This document shows, piece after piece, positions 7,602-16,904 of a DNA stretch of 64,000 nucleotides. How positions within the stretch are numbered: the first letter of the stretch is position 1; the number at the start of each line of letters is the position of its first letter. The stretch comes from Gloeobacter violaceus PCC 7421. Its GTDB lineage: Bacteria > Cyanobacteriota > Cyanobacteriia > Gloeobacterales > Gloeobacteraceae. The translations under genes were made by a program, and so were the position numbers. Where the stretch lies: assembly GCF_000011385.1 (NCBI RefSeq), contig NC_005125.1, positions 2,170,001 to 2,234,000 of the forward strand, read 5' to 3'. The notes under the pieces are model-generated. The model worked only from the letters and a program-made list of their open reading frames with translations, did not search any database and was not told the origin of the DNA.

Positions 7602-8882
7602 ATGAGAAAGCTTGTGCGTCGCTGGGTTGCGGGTGTGGTGTTGGCGTTGTTGCTGCCGAAGGCGGCGGCAGCCCAGGTCTTGGAGCTGGAGCAGGCTTTT
7701 GAGCTGGCCCTGGTCAAAAGTCCGCAGGCGATGGCGCTCGGGCGGCGGCTGGCGGTGAGCGAGGCGGAGGTGCTGGTGGCCGGGGCGGTGCTCAACCCTT
7801 CGATCGGGGCCACTTTTGAGAGTGCCGGGGCCGAAAACCGCAGCAACGTGCCCTATATCGAACAGACATTTGAACTCGGGGGCAAGCGCGACGCCCGGTT
7901 GGCGGTAGCCGACAGCCAGGTGGCCATCACCCGGGTGCAGATCGCCGAGGCGCTGCGGGAACTGCGCGCCCAGGTGCGCAGAGCCTACGCCGAATTGTTG
8001 GTGGTGCGCGCCGGTTCCGAGGCTCTGCAGGAAGTAGCGGCGGCGGGGGAGCGACTGCAGGTGGTGGCGGCCCAGCGCTTTCGCCTCGGGGACATTCCTG
8101 AACTGGATCTGATCCGCGCCCGGCAAGAACTGGCCCTGGCGCAAAACGAACTGCAGTTGGCCCGTTCGCGCGAAGCCGCTGCCCGTATCCAGCTCAACAC
8201 GCTGATCGGCCGTGACCCCGGAGCGGCGGTGACAGTGCCGACGGTGGCCCAGTTTTCGCTGCGGGTCGAAAACGACAGCCTGCTGCCCCCCGACAACCGG
8301 CCCTCGGGCGAGCGCGAAGACAAACTGCGCGGTTTGATCGCCCTGGCCCTCGCCAGCCGCGCCGATTTGCAGGTGTTGGGAGGCCAGGTGGCCTTGGCTG
8401 GAGCCGAGCGGCGGCTCGCCGAGGCTGAGCGCGCCCCGGATCTGCGCGTCGGTGCCGGGCCGCGGCTCTCCTTTGGCGAAACGCTGCAGGTGGGGGCGGC
8501 GGCGGCGGTGAACGTGAACTTTCCGCTCTGGTACGCCCAGCAGGGCCAGATCGCCCGGGCCGAGGCGAGCGCCAGGCAACTCGAAACCGAGCGCGAGGCG
8601 CTGGTGGCGCGCATCAAAGCCGAAGTCGAGTCGGCTTTTGTGCGGGTGCTCAGTGCCCGCGAGCAACAGCAAATTTACGAGCAGGGGCTGCTGCCCACCG
8701 CCCGCACCGTCGAGCAGACGGCCCGCCTGGCCTACGAGCGGGGCAAGGCGGATCTGACGGTGGCCATCGGCGCCCAGACCACCGGCAACCTGACCCGCAA
8801 CCGCTACTACCAGTCGATCCTCGAATACCAGACGGCCCTGGCCGATCTGGAAAAGGCGATCGGTGTTCCCCTCACCACCTGA
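7602..8882 (+). CDS. TolC/CzcC-type outer membrane efflux protein
   Basis: Outer-membrane channel of a tripartite RND pump, 426 residues. A signal peptide is evident (LVRRWVAGVVLALLLPKAAAAQ, cleavage after about residue 22). The two repeated coiled-coil OEP domains follow: LEQAFELALVKSPQAMALGRRLAVSEAEV at the start, and a second copy around residues 225-400 (AEASARQLETEREALVARI). The frame is open upstream to a TTG at 7563, but the ATG at 7602 directly precedes the signal peptide. It is the first gene of the pump operon; the membrane fusion protein starts nine bases after its stop. Confidence 0.9.
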   Translation: MRKLVRRWVAGVVLALLLPKAAAAQVLELEQAFELALVKSPQAMALGRRLAVSEAEVLVAGAVLNPSIGATFESAGAENRSNVPYIEQTFELGGKRDARLAVADSQVAITRVQIAEALRELRAQVRRAYAELLVVRAGSEALQEVAAAGERLQVVAAQRFRLGDIPELDLIRARQELALAQNELQLARSREAAARIQLNTLIGRDPGAAVTVPTVAQFSLRVENDSLLPPDNRPSGEREDKLRGLIALALASRADLQVLGGQVALAGAERRLAEAERAPDLRVGAGPRLSFGETLQVGAAAAVNVNFPLWYAQQGQIARAEASARQLETEREALVARIKAEVESAFVRVLSAREQQQIYEQGLLPTARTVEQTARLAYERGKADLTVAIGAQTTGNLTRNRYYQSILEYQTALADLEKAIGVPLTT

Positions 8883-8891
8883 CGAGGCACC

Positions 8892-10352
8892 ATGTCCAAG
8901 GCCATGTTCGGTATACGAATCGTCGGGTCGGCCGCTCTGCTAGCCGGAGTGCTTTATGCCACCCCGGTCCTGGCCCATGGCAACCACGGCGATAAGGAAT
9001 TTGCCGGAAACAAGCCAGCGGCGGTTGCAGGCGAGCAGGTGAAGGTAGCCCCCGACGTGCAAAAGGCGCTCGGGCTTGCCGTCACGGCTGTGGGCGAGCA
9101 GGTGTTGCGCGCAGGTTTCGAGGCGAACGGCCGCATCGAGGCGATTCCTGGCCGCAGTGCCGAGATCCTGGCTCCCGTGGCCGGTCGAGTCTTGCGGCTG
9201 GTCGCCTCGCGCGGGCAGGCGGTGCGCCGGGGTGAAACCTTACTGGTGCTCGACAGCTCCGAGATTCGCGCCCTCGCTGTGCAGAGCGAGCAGGCAAAAG
9301 CCGCCGCCCGCGCCGAGTCGAAGCAGGCCGAGGCCCGGCTGCGGCTGGCGAGGAGCACCTTCGAGCGCGAAAAGGAACTGGTGGATCTGAAGATTTCGGC
9401 GCGCAAAGATTTTCAGGTGGCCCAATCCGAGTACGAGCAGGCGGCAGCCGATCTCGAAGCAGTCAGAGCGCGTCTGAGGCTGAGCGGGGCGCAACTGGAC
9501 GCCCGCCTCGCCCAACTCGGACAGCGCGGGGTGCAGGCGGCCCGCGACGGCCGCGTCACCGTCGCTTCTGCGGTGAGCGGCTTCGTGGCGCAGCAGAGCG
9601 TCAGTGCCGGGGAGGCGGTTGAAGCGGGGACGCCCCTGTACCGGGTGGTGGACACCGCCGGTGGAGTCTGGGCGACGGCGCAGATCTACGAACAAGACCT
9701 GGCGCAGGTGCGGGTGGGCCGGCCGGTGGAAGTGGTGACGGCCGCCTACCCGGGCCAGGTCTTCAAAGGCCGTGTGGACAGTGTCGATCCTGCCGTCGAT
9801 CCCGAGACGCGCACGCTTGCGGTGCGGGCGGTGCTCGCCAACCCCGGCGGCCGTCTCAAGCCCGAGATGTTCGCCACCCTGCGCGTGACGACCAGCGACC
9901 GCCCGGCTGCTGTATCGGTCATTCCCCGCTCCGCCGTGGTCGAGGCGGATGGGGCGCGGATCGTCTATGTCCAGAACGGTCCCGACGTCTTTGAGCCGGT
10001 GGAGGTGGATCTGGGTCGGCTAAGCGGCGAACTGATTGAAGTCAAAAGCGGTGTCTATCCGGGCGACCTGGTCGTGAGCCGCCGCGCTTTTCAGCTACGT
10101 GCCCAGGCGCTCAAGGGCGGCATCCCGGCTGAAGACGGCGCCTCCGGCGAGATCGAATCGGAAAAGCCAAAGCCCGAGAGTCCGTCACCGGGCGGTACGC
10201 CCTGGTGGGCGCTCACCTTTGGGGCTATCGGGTTGGCCGGTGTCGCTTTTTGGGCCGGGGCGCGCTTTGCGGCGGGGCGCGTCGCCGGTGTCGGCCTGGG
10301 CGCCGGGGAGGGGGCTCCGCCGCATCGCTCCGCCGCCCGTCCGCGCCGCTAG
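8892..10352 (+). CDS. RND efflux membrane fusion protein (HlyD/CzcB family)
   Basis: Periplasmic adaptor of 486 residues linking the RND pump to the outer-membrane channel. It has a signal sequence (residues about 1-28, ending VLAHGNHGD), a short His-containing mature N terminus, and biotinyl-lipoyl halves (EILAPVAGRVLRLVASRGQAVRRGE and VASAVSGFVAQQSVSAGEAVEAG). A coiled-coil hairpin lies between them, with a beta-barrel at about 260-320. Unusually, it ends in a hydrophobic segment (WWALTFGAIGLAGVAFWAGARF) and a basic tail, suggesting an extra C-terminal anchor. The ATG at 8892 is nine bases after the upstream stop. Confidence 0.9.
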   Translation: MSKAMFGIRIVGSAALLAGVLYATPVLAHGNHGDKEFAGNKPAAVAGEQVKVAPDVQKALGLAVTAVGEQVLRAGFEANGRIEAIPGRSAEILAPVAGRVLRLVASRGQAVRRGETLLVLDSSEIRALAVQSEQAKAAARAESKQAEARLRLARSTFEREKELVDLKISARKDFQVAQSEYEQAAADLEAVRARLRLSGAQLDARLAQLGQRGVQAARDGRVTVASAVSGFVAQQSVSAGEAVEAGTPLYRVVDTAGGVWATAQIYEQDLAQVRVGRPVEVVTAAYPGQVFKGRVDSVDPAVDPETRTLAVRAVLANPGGRLKPEMFATLRVTTSDRPAAVSVIPRSAVVEADGARIVYVQNGPDVFEPVEVDLGRLSGELIEVKSGVYPGDLVVSRRAFQLRAQALKGGIPAEDGASGEIESEKPKPESPSPGGTPWWALTFGAIGLAGVAFWAGARFAAGRVAGVGLGAGEGAPPHRSAARPRR

Positions 10353-10364
10353 GGGGCTCCCAGA

Positions 10365-13300
10365 ATGCTCAACCAACTGATTTTCTGGTCGATCGTCCAG
10401 CGCTGGCTGGTGGTGCTCGCCTCGGTGCTGCTGCTGGTGGTGGGTACCGCCGTCGTCGTGCGCATGCCCCTCGACGTCTTTCCCAACTTCGCTCCGCCCC
10501 AGGTGGTCCTCCAGACCGAGGCGTCGGGACTGGCGCCGGAGGAAGTCGAGTCGCTGGTCACCATTCCCCTCGAGAGTGCCCTGGGCGGCATGCCGGGGCT
10601 CACCGACATCCGCTCCAGCTCCGCCGTGGGCCTCTCGGTGATCACGGTCGTCTTCGACTGGGGCACCGATGTTTTTCGCGCCCGCCAACTGGTCACCGAG
10701 CGCGTCTCGCAGGTGGCGGGCCGTTTGCCCGAGGGGGTGAGCCCGCCGTTGCTCTCGCCCATCAGCTCGCCCGTGGGCGATGTGATCAAGTACGCCCTCA
10801 CCATCGACCCCGACGCAAAAGTCCAGAAGCGCACCTCGCTATTGGATCTGGCCACCACCGCCAACTGGCAGATCCGCAACCGGCTTCTGGCGGTGCCGGG
10901 GGTCACCCGCGTGCTGGTCATCGGCGGCGGCGAATTGCAGTACCAGGTGCTGGTGGAGCCTGCGAAGCTGCGCCAGTACGGCGTCACGTTAAATCAAGTG
11001 AGCGAGGCGGTGGCCAAGGCCAACGTCAACGCGGCGGGGGGCTTCTTGCAGACGCCGGACGAAGAATTTCTGATCCGCGGCGTTGGTCGCATCACTTCGC
11101 TGGCCGAATTGGGCAAGTCGGTGGTGGTGGTGCGCGGGGGGATCCCCGTGCGGCTGTCGGAAGTGGCACGCATCCAGACCGGCGCCGGGGTCAAGCGCGG
11201 CGACGGCTCGCTGGGTGGCCGGGAGGCGGTGATCGTGACGGTCACCCGCCAACCGTTTGCCGATACCCCCACCGTGACGCGCGGCGTGGAAGCGGCGATG
11301 GCGGACCTGGTCTCGACCTTGCCCAAGGACGTCAAGGTGACCGTCACCTTCCGGCAGGAGGACTTTATCGAGAAGTCCGTGGGCAACGTCGTCGAGGCGC
11401 TCAGGGACGGGGCGATTATCGTCGCGGTGATTCTGGTGCTCTTTTTGGGCAACTGGCGCACGATGCTCATCACGCTCACCGCCCTGCCGCTCTCGGTGGT
11501 GCTCGGGTTGCTGGCGCTCAACTGGTTTGGCGTCGGGCTCAACACGATGACGCTCGGAGGGCTCGCGATTGCCCTGGGTGAAGTAATTGACGATGCGATC
11601 ATCGATGCGGAGAACGTTTACCGTCGACTGCGCGAGAACCGGCTGCGGCCCGACCCGGCGCCGGCTTTGCAGGTGGTCTTCGCAGGTTCGGTGCAAATCC
11701 GTACCTCCGTGGTTTTCGCGACCTTGATTTTGGGGGTCGTCATTGCTCCCATCTTTGCGCTGAGCGGCGTCGAGGGCCGCATCTTCACCCCGCTGGGGCT
11801 TGCCTATGTCTTTGCTGTCGCCGCTTCGCTCGCGGTGGCGCTCACCCTCACCCCGGCGCTTTGCTATGTGCTTCTGGCAGGCCGGGATCTGCCCGAGGAG
11901 GAGACAACCACGGTGCGGGTACTCAAAAAACTCTACCGGCCGGTGTTGCGCTTTGCCCTGGCCCGCCCGATTCCTGTGTTGGCCGCTTCGGCGGCGGCCT
12001 TTGCCGCCTCGCTCGTGCTGATTCCGTTTTTGGGGCGGACCTTTTTGCCGGAATTTCAGGAGCGCAGCTTGATCATCGCCGTCTCGCAGCTGCCGGGTGC
12101 GTCGCTTGCTTCTACTCAGCAGTTGGGGATCGCCCTCGAAAAAGCCCTGATGCGCCACCCGGAGATCGAGACGGCCCAGTTTCGCGCCGGCCGCGCCCTG
12201 GGGGACGATGACGCGGGGGGGGTGAATTTCGGCGAACTGGACGTGCAGGTGGCAGCCGGTGCCCAGGACCGCGAGGCGGTGCTCGAGATGATCCGCGCCG
12301 AATTCGCCCGTTTTCCCGGTGTGGCCGTGAATGTGGGCGGATTTATCTCCCACCGCGTCGATGAAGTGCTCTCCGGGACGCGGGCGGCTATCGCCATCAA
12401 AGTCTTCGGTCCCGACCTCGCCCAATTGCGCCGCCTCGCCGGGGAGGTCGAAGCGGTGATGAAGACCGTCCCGGGCACCGTCGATCTGCAAATCGAGCCG
12501 CAGGTGCCGGTGAACCAGTACACGGTGCGCTTCAACCGCGACGCGGCGGCCCGCTATGGTCTGGCGGTGGGGGATCTGGCCGAGGCGGTGGAGACGGCCT
12601 TCAACGGTCGGGCGGTCTCTCAGGTGCTCAAAGACCAACGGCTGTTCAACCTGGTGATCTGGCTCGCCCCGGAGGCGCGCAACCGGCCCGAGGCGCTCTC
12701 CGATTTGCTCGTCGACACCCCCACCGGCCAGAAAATTCCGCTCTCGCAGGTAGCGGCGGTCGTGCTCGACAAAGGCCCCAACACGATCAACCGCCAGAAT
12801 GTTTCGCGCCGCATCGTGGTGGCCGCCAACGCCGGCGGGCGCGACATCGGCTCATTGATCGCCGAGGCGCGCGAAAAAATCTCCCAACAGGTGCCCTTGC
12901 CCGACGGCTATTACATCGACTACGGCGGCCAGTTCGAAGCCCAGGAGCGCGCCACCCGCGAACTGATTCTCTTCGGGGTGTTGGCGCTTTTGGGGGTGGC
13001 GGTGCTGTTGTACCTGGCGGTGCGCTCGGTGCGCTCGACGCTGCTGATTCTGGCCAATTTGCCTTTAGCTTTTATCGGCGGCATCGTGGCCGTTTGGTTC
13101 GGAGGCGGGGTGCTCTCGGTCGCATCGCTGGTGGGCTTTATCACCCTGTTTGGCATCGCCAACCGCAACGGCATCATTCTGGTCACCACCTACCAGCAGC
13201 GGATGGCGGCCGGGGAAAGTTTCGATGAGGCCATCGAAGAAGGATCGGTCGAGCGACTCTCGCCGGTACTGATGACCGCCCTGACCGCCGCCCTGGCCAT

Positions 13301-13511
13301 GGTGCCCTTGATGGTGGGTTCCGGCGCCGGTAAGGAGATTCTCCAGCCGTTGGCGGTGGTGGTTTTTGGCGGACTCTTCACCTCCACTGCGCTCACGCTG
13401 GTGGTGATCCCGGCTTTGTTCGAACGCTTCGGCGAGCGGACGGCCCCGGTGATCAGCGAGCAGGAAAAAGTGGCGATGGACCTGCAGAGCGTGCTTGCCG
13501 ACAGGCAGTAA
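10365..13511 (+). CDS. heavy-metal-type RND efflux transporter (CzcA/CusA family)
   Basis: Proton-driven inner-membrane pump of 1048 residues, the normal length for the family. The N terminus (LVVGTAVVVRMPLDVFPNFAPPQV) is that of the heavy-metal efflux subgroup. Twelve hydrophobic segments are arranged as TM1, a large periplasmic loop, TM2-6, and the repeat. Transmembrane helix 4 carries acidic residues in the motif ALGEVIDDAIIDAEN (about residues 404-418), the site used for proton relay. This differs from the CzcA and CusA forms I know, so I do not name the metal. Gene order outer membrane-MFP-RND is standard; two exported His-bearing proteins follow. Confidence 0.93.
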   Translation: MLNQLIFWSIVQRWLVVLASVLLLVVGTAVVVRMPLDVFPNFAPPQVVLQTEASGLAPEEVESLVTIPLESALGGMPGLTDIRSSSAVGLSVITVVFDWGTDVFRARQLVTERVSQVAGRLPEGVSPPLLSPISSPVGDVIKYALTIDPDAKVQKRTSLLDLATTANWQIRNRLLAVPGVTRVLVIGGGELQYQVLVEPAKLRQYGVTLNQVSEAVAKANVNAAGGFLQTPDEEFLIRGVGRITSLAELGKSVVVVRGGIPVRLSEVARIQTGAGVKRGDGSLGGREAVIVTVTRQPFADTPTVTRGVEAAMADLVSTLPKDVKVTVTFRQEDFIEKSVGNVVEALRDGAIIVAVILVLFLGNWRTMLITLTALPLSVVLGLLALNWFGVGLNTMTLGGLAIALGEVIDDAIIDAENVYRRLRENRLRPDPAPALQVVFAGSVQIRTSVVFATLILGVVIAPIFALSGVEGRIFTPLGLAYVFAVAASLAVALTLTPALCYVLLAGRDLPEEETTTVRVLKKLYRPVLRFALARPIPVLAASAAAFAASLVLIPFLGRTFLPEFQERSLIIAVSQLPGASLASTQQLGIALEKALMRHPEIETAQFRAGRALGDDDAGGVNFGELDVQVAAGAQDREAVLEMIRAEFARFPGVAVNVGGFISHRVDEVLSGTRAAIAIKVFGPDLAQLRRLAGEVEAVMKTVPGTVDLQIEPQVPVNQYTVRFNRDAAARYGLAVGDLAEAVETAFNGRAVSQVLKDQRLFNLVIWLAPEARNRPEALSDLLVDTPTGQKIPLSQVAAVVLDKGPNTINRQNVSRRIVVAANAGGRDIGSLIAEAREKISQQVPLPDGYYIDYGGQFEAQERATRELILFGVLALLGVAVLLYLAVRSVRSTLLILANLPLAFIGGIVAVWFGGGVLSVASLVGFITLFGIANRNGIILVTTYQQRMAAGESFDEAIEEGSVERLSPVLMTALTAALAMVPLMVGSGAGKEILQPLAVVVFGGLFTSTALTLVVIPALFERFGERTAPVISEQEKVAMDLQSVLADRQ

Positions 13512-13531
13512 ATCCTGTTCAGGAGATAATC

Positions 13532-13912
13532 ATGTCCACAAAACGCATGCTGAGCGCCCTTGCCCTCCTGGCGATCCTGACTGGCGCGCTCCCGGCCATT
13601 GGTGCGCCGAGGCACGGCGGCCAGGCGGTCGAAATCCAGGGCTACCAGTTCGAACTGGTGGTCGAGCCGGAATCGGGGGGCGCGCACCTGGATCTGTTCA
13701 TCAACGATCCCAAAAGCAAAACGGTATCCGACGCCGCTGTCCAACTACAAGTCAGCGCCCCGGGCGGCCAGAAACTTTCGCTGCCGATGAAGTACGGCGA
13801 GGGCCACTACGAGGCGGTGCTGCCGGCCGCAGCCAAGGGGGTGTACCGGGTGGTGGCCCTCGCCACCGTCGGCGGCAAAAAGCTCAACTCGCGTTTTTCC
13901 TTTAAGCTCTAA
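13532..13912 (+). CDS. exported hypothetical protein of the efflux operon
   Basis: A 126-residue protein with a clear signal peptide (MLSALALLAILTGALPAIGA) and a mature part that reads as a single beta-sandwich-like domain (VVEPESGGAHLDLFIND to GKKLNSRFSFKL). It begins 20 bases after the pump gene behind the site AGGAGA, so it belongs to the same operon. I do not recognise a named family. The position and the small Ig-like fold suggest a periplasmic accessory of the metal pump. Confidence 0.75.
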   Translation: MSTKRMLSALALLAILTGALPAIGAPRHGGQAVEIQGYQFELVVEPESGGAHLDLFINDPKSKTVSDAAVQLQVSAPGGQKLSLPMKYGEGHYEAVLPAAAKGVYRVVALATVGGKKLNSRFSFKL

Positions 13913-13956
13913 CTGGCTGGTTTATGTTCACCCTGTAAAGACACGGAGATACACCA

Positions 13957-14853
13957 ATGCATCGATGGTTTGTTGTCTGCTCTGTCGCGACGTTACTGGC
14001 CCTCGCCGCTCCCGCACAGACACACGAGGAAGCCCACAGCCCTCAAAAAACCGGTACCCCGATGCATTCCGGCGGTCACCACCGCGCGCAGAAATCGGCT
14101 GCGCAACTGGGCATCACCCCCACCGTCAATCTGCGCGCCGGCCAACCCAAAACCTTCACCCTGCAGGTGCGCAACGCCGACGGCAAGCCTATCGGCGACT
14201 TTGCCACGGTCCACGAAAAACTCCTGCACCTCATCGTCGTAGATAGCGACCTCGGCTACTACAACCACGCCCACCCTACTTACCTTGGCAACGGCCGCTT
14301 TGAGATCGCCCTTGATTTTCCGCGCGGTGGCAAGTATGTGCTTTTTGCCGATTTTGTGCCCAAGGGGGGCGCCCCGCAGGTGCAGACTCAAGAGTTGCGC
14401 GTGAGCGGAGCCACCCCGCCCCCGACAACGACCCTCAAGCCCGACACCAGCCTCACTAAGACCCAAGAAGACCTCACCGCCACCCTGTTGTGGGATGCCG
14501 GAGCCGTGCGCCCCGGAAGGGAGGTGACCGTCGCCTTTGCCCTCAAAGACAGCGAGGGCAAGCCGGCCGCAGACTTGCAGCCCTATCTGGGGGCGATGGG
14601 CCACCTGGTCGTCCTCAAGCAGTCCAAAACTTTGCAGGCCGCCAGCTACCTGCACGCCCACCCGGAGTCCGCGCCAGCAGAGCAGTCGGAGGCCGCCATG
14701 GCGGCTGCTCACGCCGGTCACAACGCCCCCAAATCAGCTCCCGGCGTGGTCAGTTTCGCCACGACCTTTCCTGAACCCGGCCTTTACAAGCTCTGGGGCG
14801 AATTTAAGCGCAACGGCCAAGTCCATACCTTCGACTTTGTCGTGGCAATTTAG
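13957..14853 (+). CDS. exported histidine-rich protein with YtkA/FixH-like beta domains
   Basis: A 298-residue protein with a signal peptide (FVVCSVATLLALAAPAQT). Histidine clusters stand out: HEEAHSPQ and HSGGHHRAQK near the N terminus, YNHAHPTY near residue 108, LHAHPESAP near 232 and AHAGHN near 249. Two similar beta-rich repeats (about 55-150 and 170-298) each contain a HLVV/HLIVV strand and a GLYKLWGEF/GKYVLFADF motif. It is the last gene of the efflux operon and probably binds a transition metal in the periplasm. It overlaps the convergent pstS gene by four bases at the stop codons. Confidence 0.8.
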   Translation: MHRWFVVCSVATLLALAAPAQTHEEAHSPQKTGTPMHSGGHHRAQKSAAQLGITPTVNLRAGQPKTFTLQVRNADGKPIGDFATVHEKLLHLIVVDSDLGYYNHAHPTYLGNGRFEIALDFPRGGKYVLFADFVPKGGAPQVQTQELRVSGATPPPTTTLKPDTSLTKTQEDLTATLLWDAGAVRPGREVTVAFALKDSEGKPAADLQPYLGAMGHLVVLKQSKTLQAASYLHAHPESAPAEQSEAAMAAAHAGHNAPKSAPGVVSFATTFPEPGLYKLWGEFKRNGQVHTFDFVVAI

Positions 14854-15950
14854 CTGCCAATTTGCTCGACAGCCGCCAGGACGCGCTCGGTAACCGGTTT
14901 GGGCAGTTCAATGTATCCGAGGGATTCGCTCGACTTTTGCCCTTCGGTGAGGCACCACTTGAGAACTTCCTTCAAAGCCGTCGCCTTTTCGGGGGTGTCC
15001 ATTGTCTTGGGTGCGAGGATCCAGGTGTAAGTGACCAGTGGATACGAATCCTTACCGGGCGGATCGGCGATAAAAGCGCGCAGGTTGGGCGGCAACTCTA
15101 CCGAGGCGAGGGCCGCGGCGGAATTTTCCAGCGTCGGCAGGACATAGTTGCCCTCTTTGTTTTCAAGCGAAGCGTAGGGCAACTTGTTGTTGGTGGCGTA
15201 GCCGTATTCCACGTAGCCGATCGAGCCGGGGTTCTGCTGGACCTGAGCCGTCACACCGTCGTTGCCCTTGCCGCCTACACCCGTGGGCCATTTGACGGCG
15301 ATGCCTTCGCCGACTTTCGTTTTCCACTCGGGGCTGACGGCACTCAGGTGGCGAGTGAACACGCCGGTCGTGCCGCTGCCGTCGGCGCGGCGCACCACCG
15401 TGGCGGCCAGATCCGGCAGTTTGACACCCGGGTTGAGTGCGGCAATCTTCGGGTCGTTCCAGTTTTTAATCTTGCCCAGGAACATATCGCTGTAGACGGC
15501 GCGGGAGAGTTTAAGATTCTCCGGCGCACCCGGTACGTTGTAGATGAGCACGACGCTACCGGCGGTCATCGGCAATAGCACCACGCCTCGATCCGCCGGC
15601 ACCGCGGCAATCTCCTCGTCGCTCATTGCCACGTCGCTCGCGGCAAAATCGACGGTTTTGCTTTGAAACTGCTTGATGCCGGCGCCGCTGCCCACGCCCT
15701 GGTAGCTGACTTTGACGTTCGGGTTGGCCTGGCCATAATCGTAGAACCACCGCTGATAGAGCGGTGCCGGGAAGGTGGCCCCGGCGCCGGAGAGGGTCAC
15801 CGCACCGGCCGGTGCGCCGCCGGGGCTAGGGGCGGTGGCACTGGGACCCTCCGGTGGGGAAGACTGGCACTGGGACAACAAAAGGTTTGCTCCCAGCATG
15901 GCGGCCAAAACAGGAAAAATCCGCCGGATTAAAGTTGCTCTTGTGACCAT
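14850..15950 (-). CDS. pstS: phosphate ABC transporter substrate-binding lipoprotein PstS
   Basis: High-affinity periplasmic phosphate binder of 366 residues. A lipoprotein signal ends at LLLSQC. The family core is plain: LSGAGATFPAPLYQRWFYDY, YQGVGSGAGIKQF (phosphate-binding Ser/Gly loop), DFAASDVAMSDEEIA, and RADGSGTTGVFTRHL. The frame is open to 15962, but the ATG at 15950 sits directly before the signal sequence. No pstC, pstA or pstB gene is adjacent on either side, so this copy is an orphan here. It converges on the efflux operon with a four-base overlap. Confidence 0.93.
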   Translation of the reverse strand: MVTRATLIRRIFPVLAAMLGANLLLSQCQSSPPEGPSATAPSPGGAPAGAVTLSGAGATFPAPLYQRWFYDYGQANPNVKVSYQGVGSGAGIKQFQSKTVDFAASDVAMSDEEIAAVPADRGVVLLPMTAGSVVLIYNVPGAPENLKLSRAVYSDMFLGKIKNWNDPKIAALNPGVKLPDLAATVVRRADGSGTTGVFTRHLSAVSPEWKTKVGEGIAVKWPTGVGGKGNDGVTAQVQQNPGSIGYVEYGYATNNKLPYASLENKEGNYVLPTLENSAAALASVELPPNLRAFIADPPGKDSYPLVTYTWILAPKTMDTPEKATALKEVLKWCLTEGQKSSESLGYIELPKPVTERVLAAVEQIGS

Positions 15951-16045
15951 GGTTTGACCCACAAATTATCTCGGATCCTACGCGCAGGGGAGCTCAAGCA
16001 CGTGTATCGCGCAATGCCTTACCATATCGGGCCGGGGGCTTCGGG

Positions 16046-16309
16046 TCACAGCAACATATCGACGGCGGCCAGAAAATTCTCCAGTTCTGCTTCATAGCGC
16101 TCGCTGCCGGCCGCTTCGACTAAGCAATGTTCGGTGTGGTCCTTGAGGACCAGTTGGGCCGCCGCGTTGACCGCCGAGCGGAGGTAGACCATGCGGACGA
16201 GCACATCCGGGCAAGCGCCGCCCGCCTCGACCGTGGTGTAAACGTCGCGGACGCGCCCTTCGATGCTCGCCAGGTGCTTCAACACGTCCTGGGTGTACTT
16301 GTGCGGCAT
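16046..16309 (-). CDS. CsoR/RcnR-family metal-sensing repressor
   Basis: An 87-residue all-helical DNA-binding repressor that releases DNA on binding metal. The ligand positions Cys33 (GGACPDVL), His58 and Cys62 (KDHTEHCLVEA) have exactly the C-x24-H-x3-C spacing of copper-sensing CsoR and are shared with the nickel sensor InrS; formaldehyde sensors lack the last Cys. The ATG at 16309 matches the family N terminus (MPHKYTQDVLKHL); the longer open frame upstream is not needed. It is divergent from a 54-residue gene and lies about 1.2 kb from the RND metal efflux operon, a possible target. Confidence 0.9.
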   Translation of the reverse strand: MPHKYTQDVLKHLASIEGRVRDVYTTVEAGGACPDVLVRMVYLRSAVNAAAQLVLKDHTEHCLVEAAGSERYEAELENFLAAVDMLL

Positions 16310-16441
16310 GAGCAATCCTCGCAATGGACCGGATGTGGAGCCCGGCGGCACCCCAATGGTAGGCCCACGTCGCCCTCTCTTTCTCGACAGACTCAAACTC
16401 GCACGTCGATGATAAAGTCGGCAAAGCGGGCAGGCGCAAAG

Positions 16442-16606
16442 ATGAAAAGCTTCGAGAAAATTGCCGATGAGCAGGGCTGGTCCAGCGAAATCCAGGTGCA
16501 GATTCTCTTGAAGTACATCGAGAAGCAGGTCAGGCCGGAGGATTTCGAAGATTTTCTGCTCGATCAAGTCGATAGAGAAGACGCGAGCGATCACATCGGC
16601 GGATAA
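16442..16606 (+). CDS. small hypothetical protein
   Basis: A 54-residue acidic protein (MKSFEKIADEQGWSSEIQVQ start) that is mostly helical, with several Glu/Asp and a motif EDFEDFLLDQ near residue 35. It has no signal or membrane segment. The wording resembles short conserved proteins I have seen in diverse bacteria, but I cannot attach a function. It is divergent from the CsoR-type gene, with a 132-base shared upstream region, and is followed by the tRNA gene on the other strand. Confidence 0.6.
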   Translation: MKSFEKIADEQGWSSEIQVQILLKYIEKQVRPEDFEDFLLDQVDREDASDHIGG

Positions 16607-16673
16607 ATCAAGAGCCGCACGCGAAGCCAAGTCCGACGGCACTCCTGCAACTTTCGATGTGCTTGAACTTCAG

Positions 16674-16745
<72 letters not shown>

Positions 16746-16904
16746 ATGCGTCTCTTAATGTAACCCGTTCACAGCAGCGGCGGCAAGTGCCGGAGGAGTC
16801 CTGGGACCGTCCGACGCCAGACGGGTTCACCCACATCAATCCCATTTGTGGGAATAGCCGGTGTGCCTTGCCTATGCTGTTGTCTGTCTAAGGACGGTGC
16901 AGCA

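Noticed and set aside
10205-12638. 458- and 549-codon open frames in other frames of the RND pump region
   Set aside because: The RND gene explains the sequence. The alternative frames have no start signals or domains.
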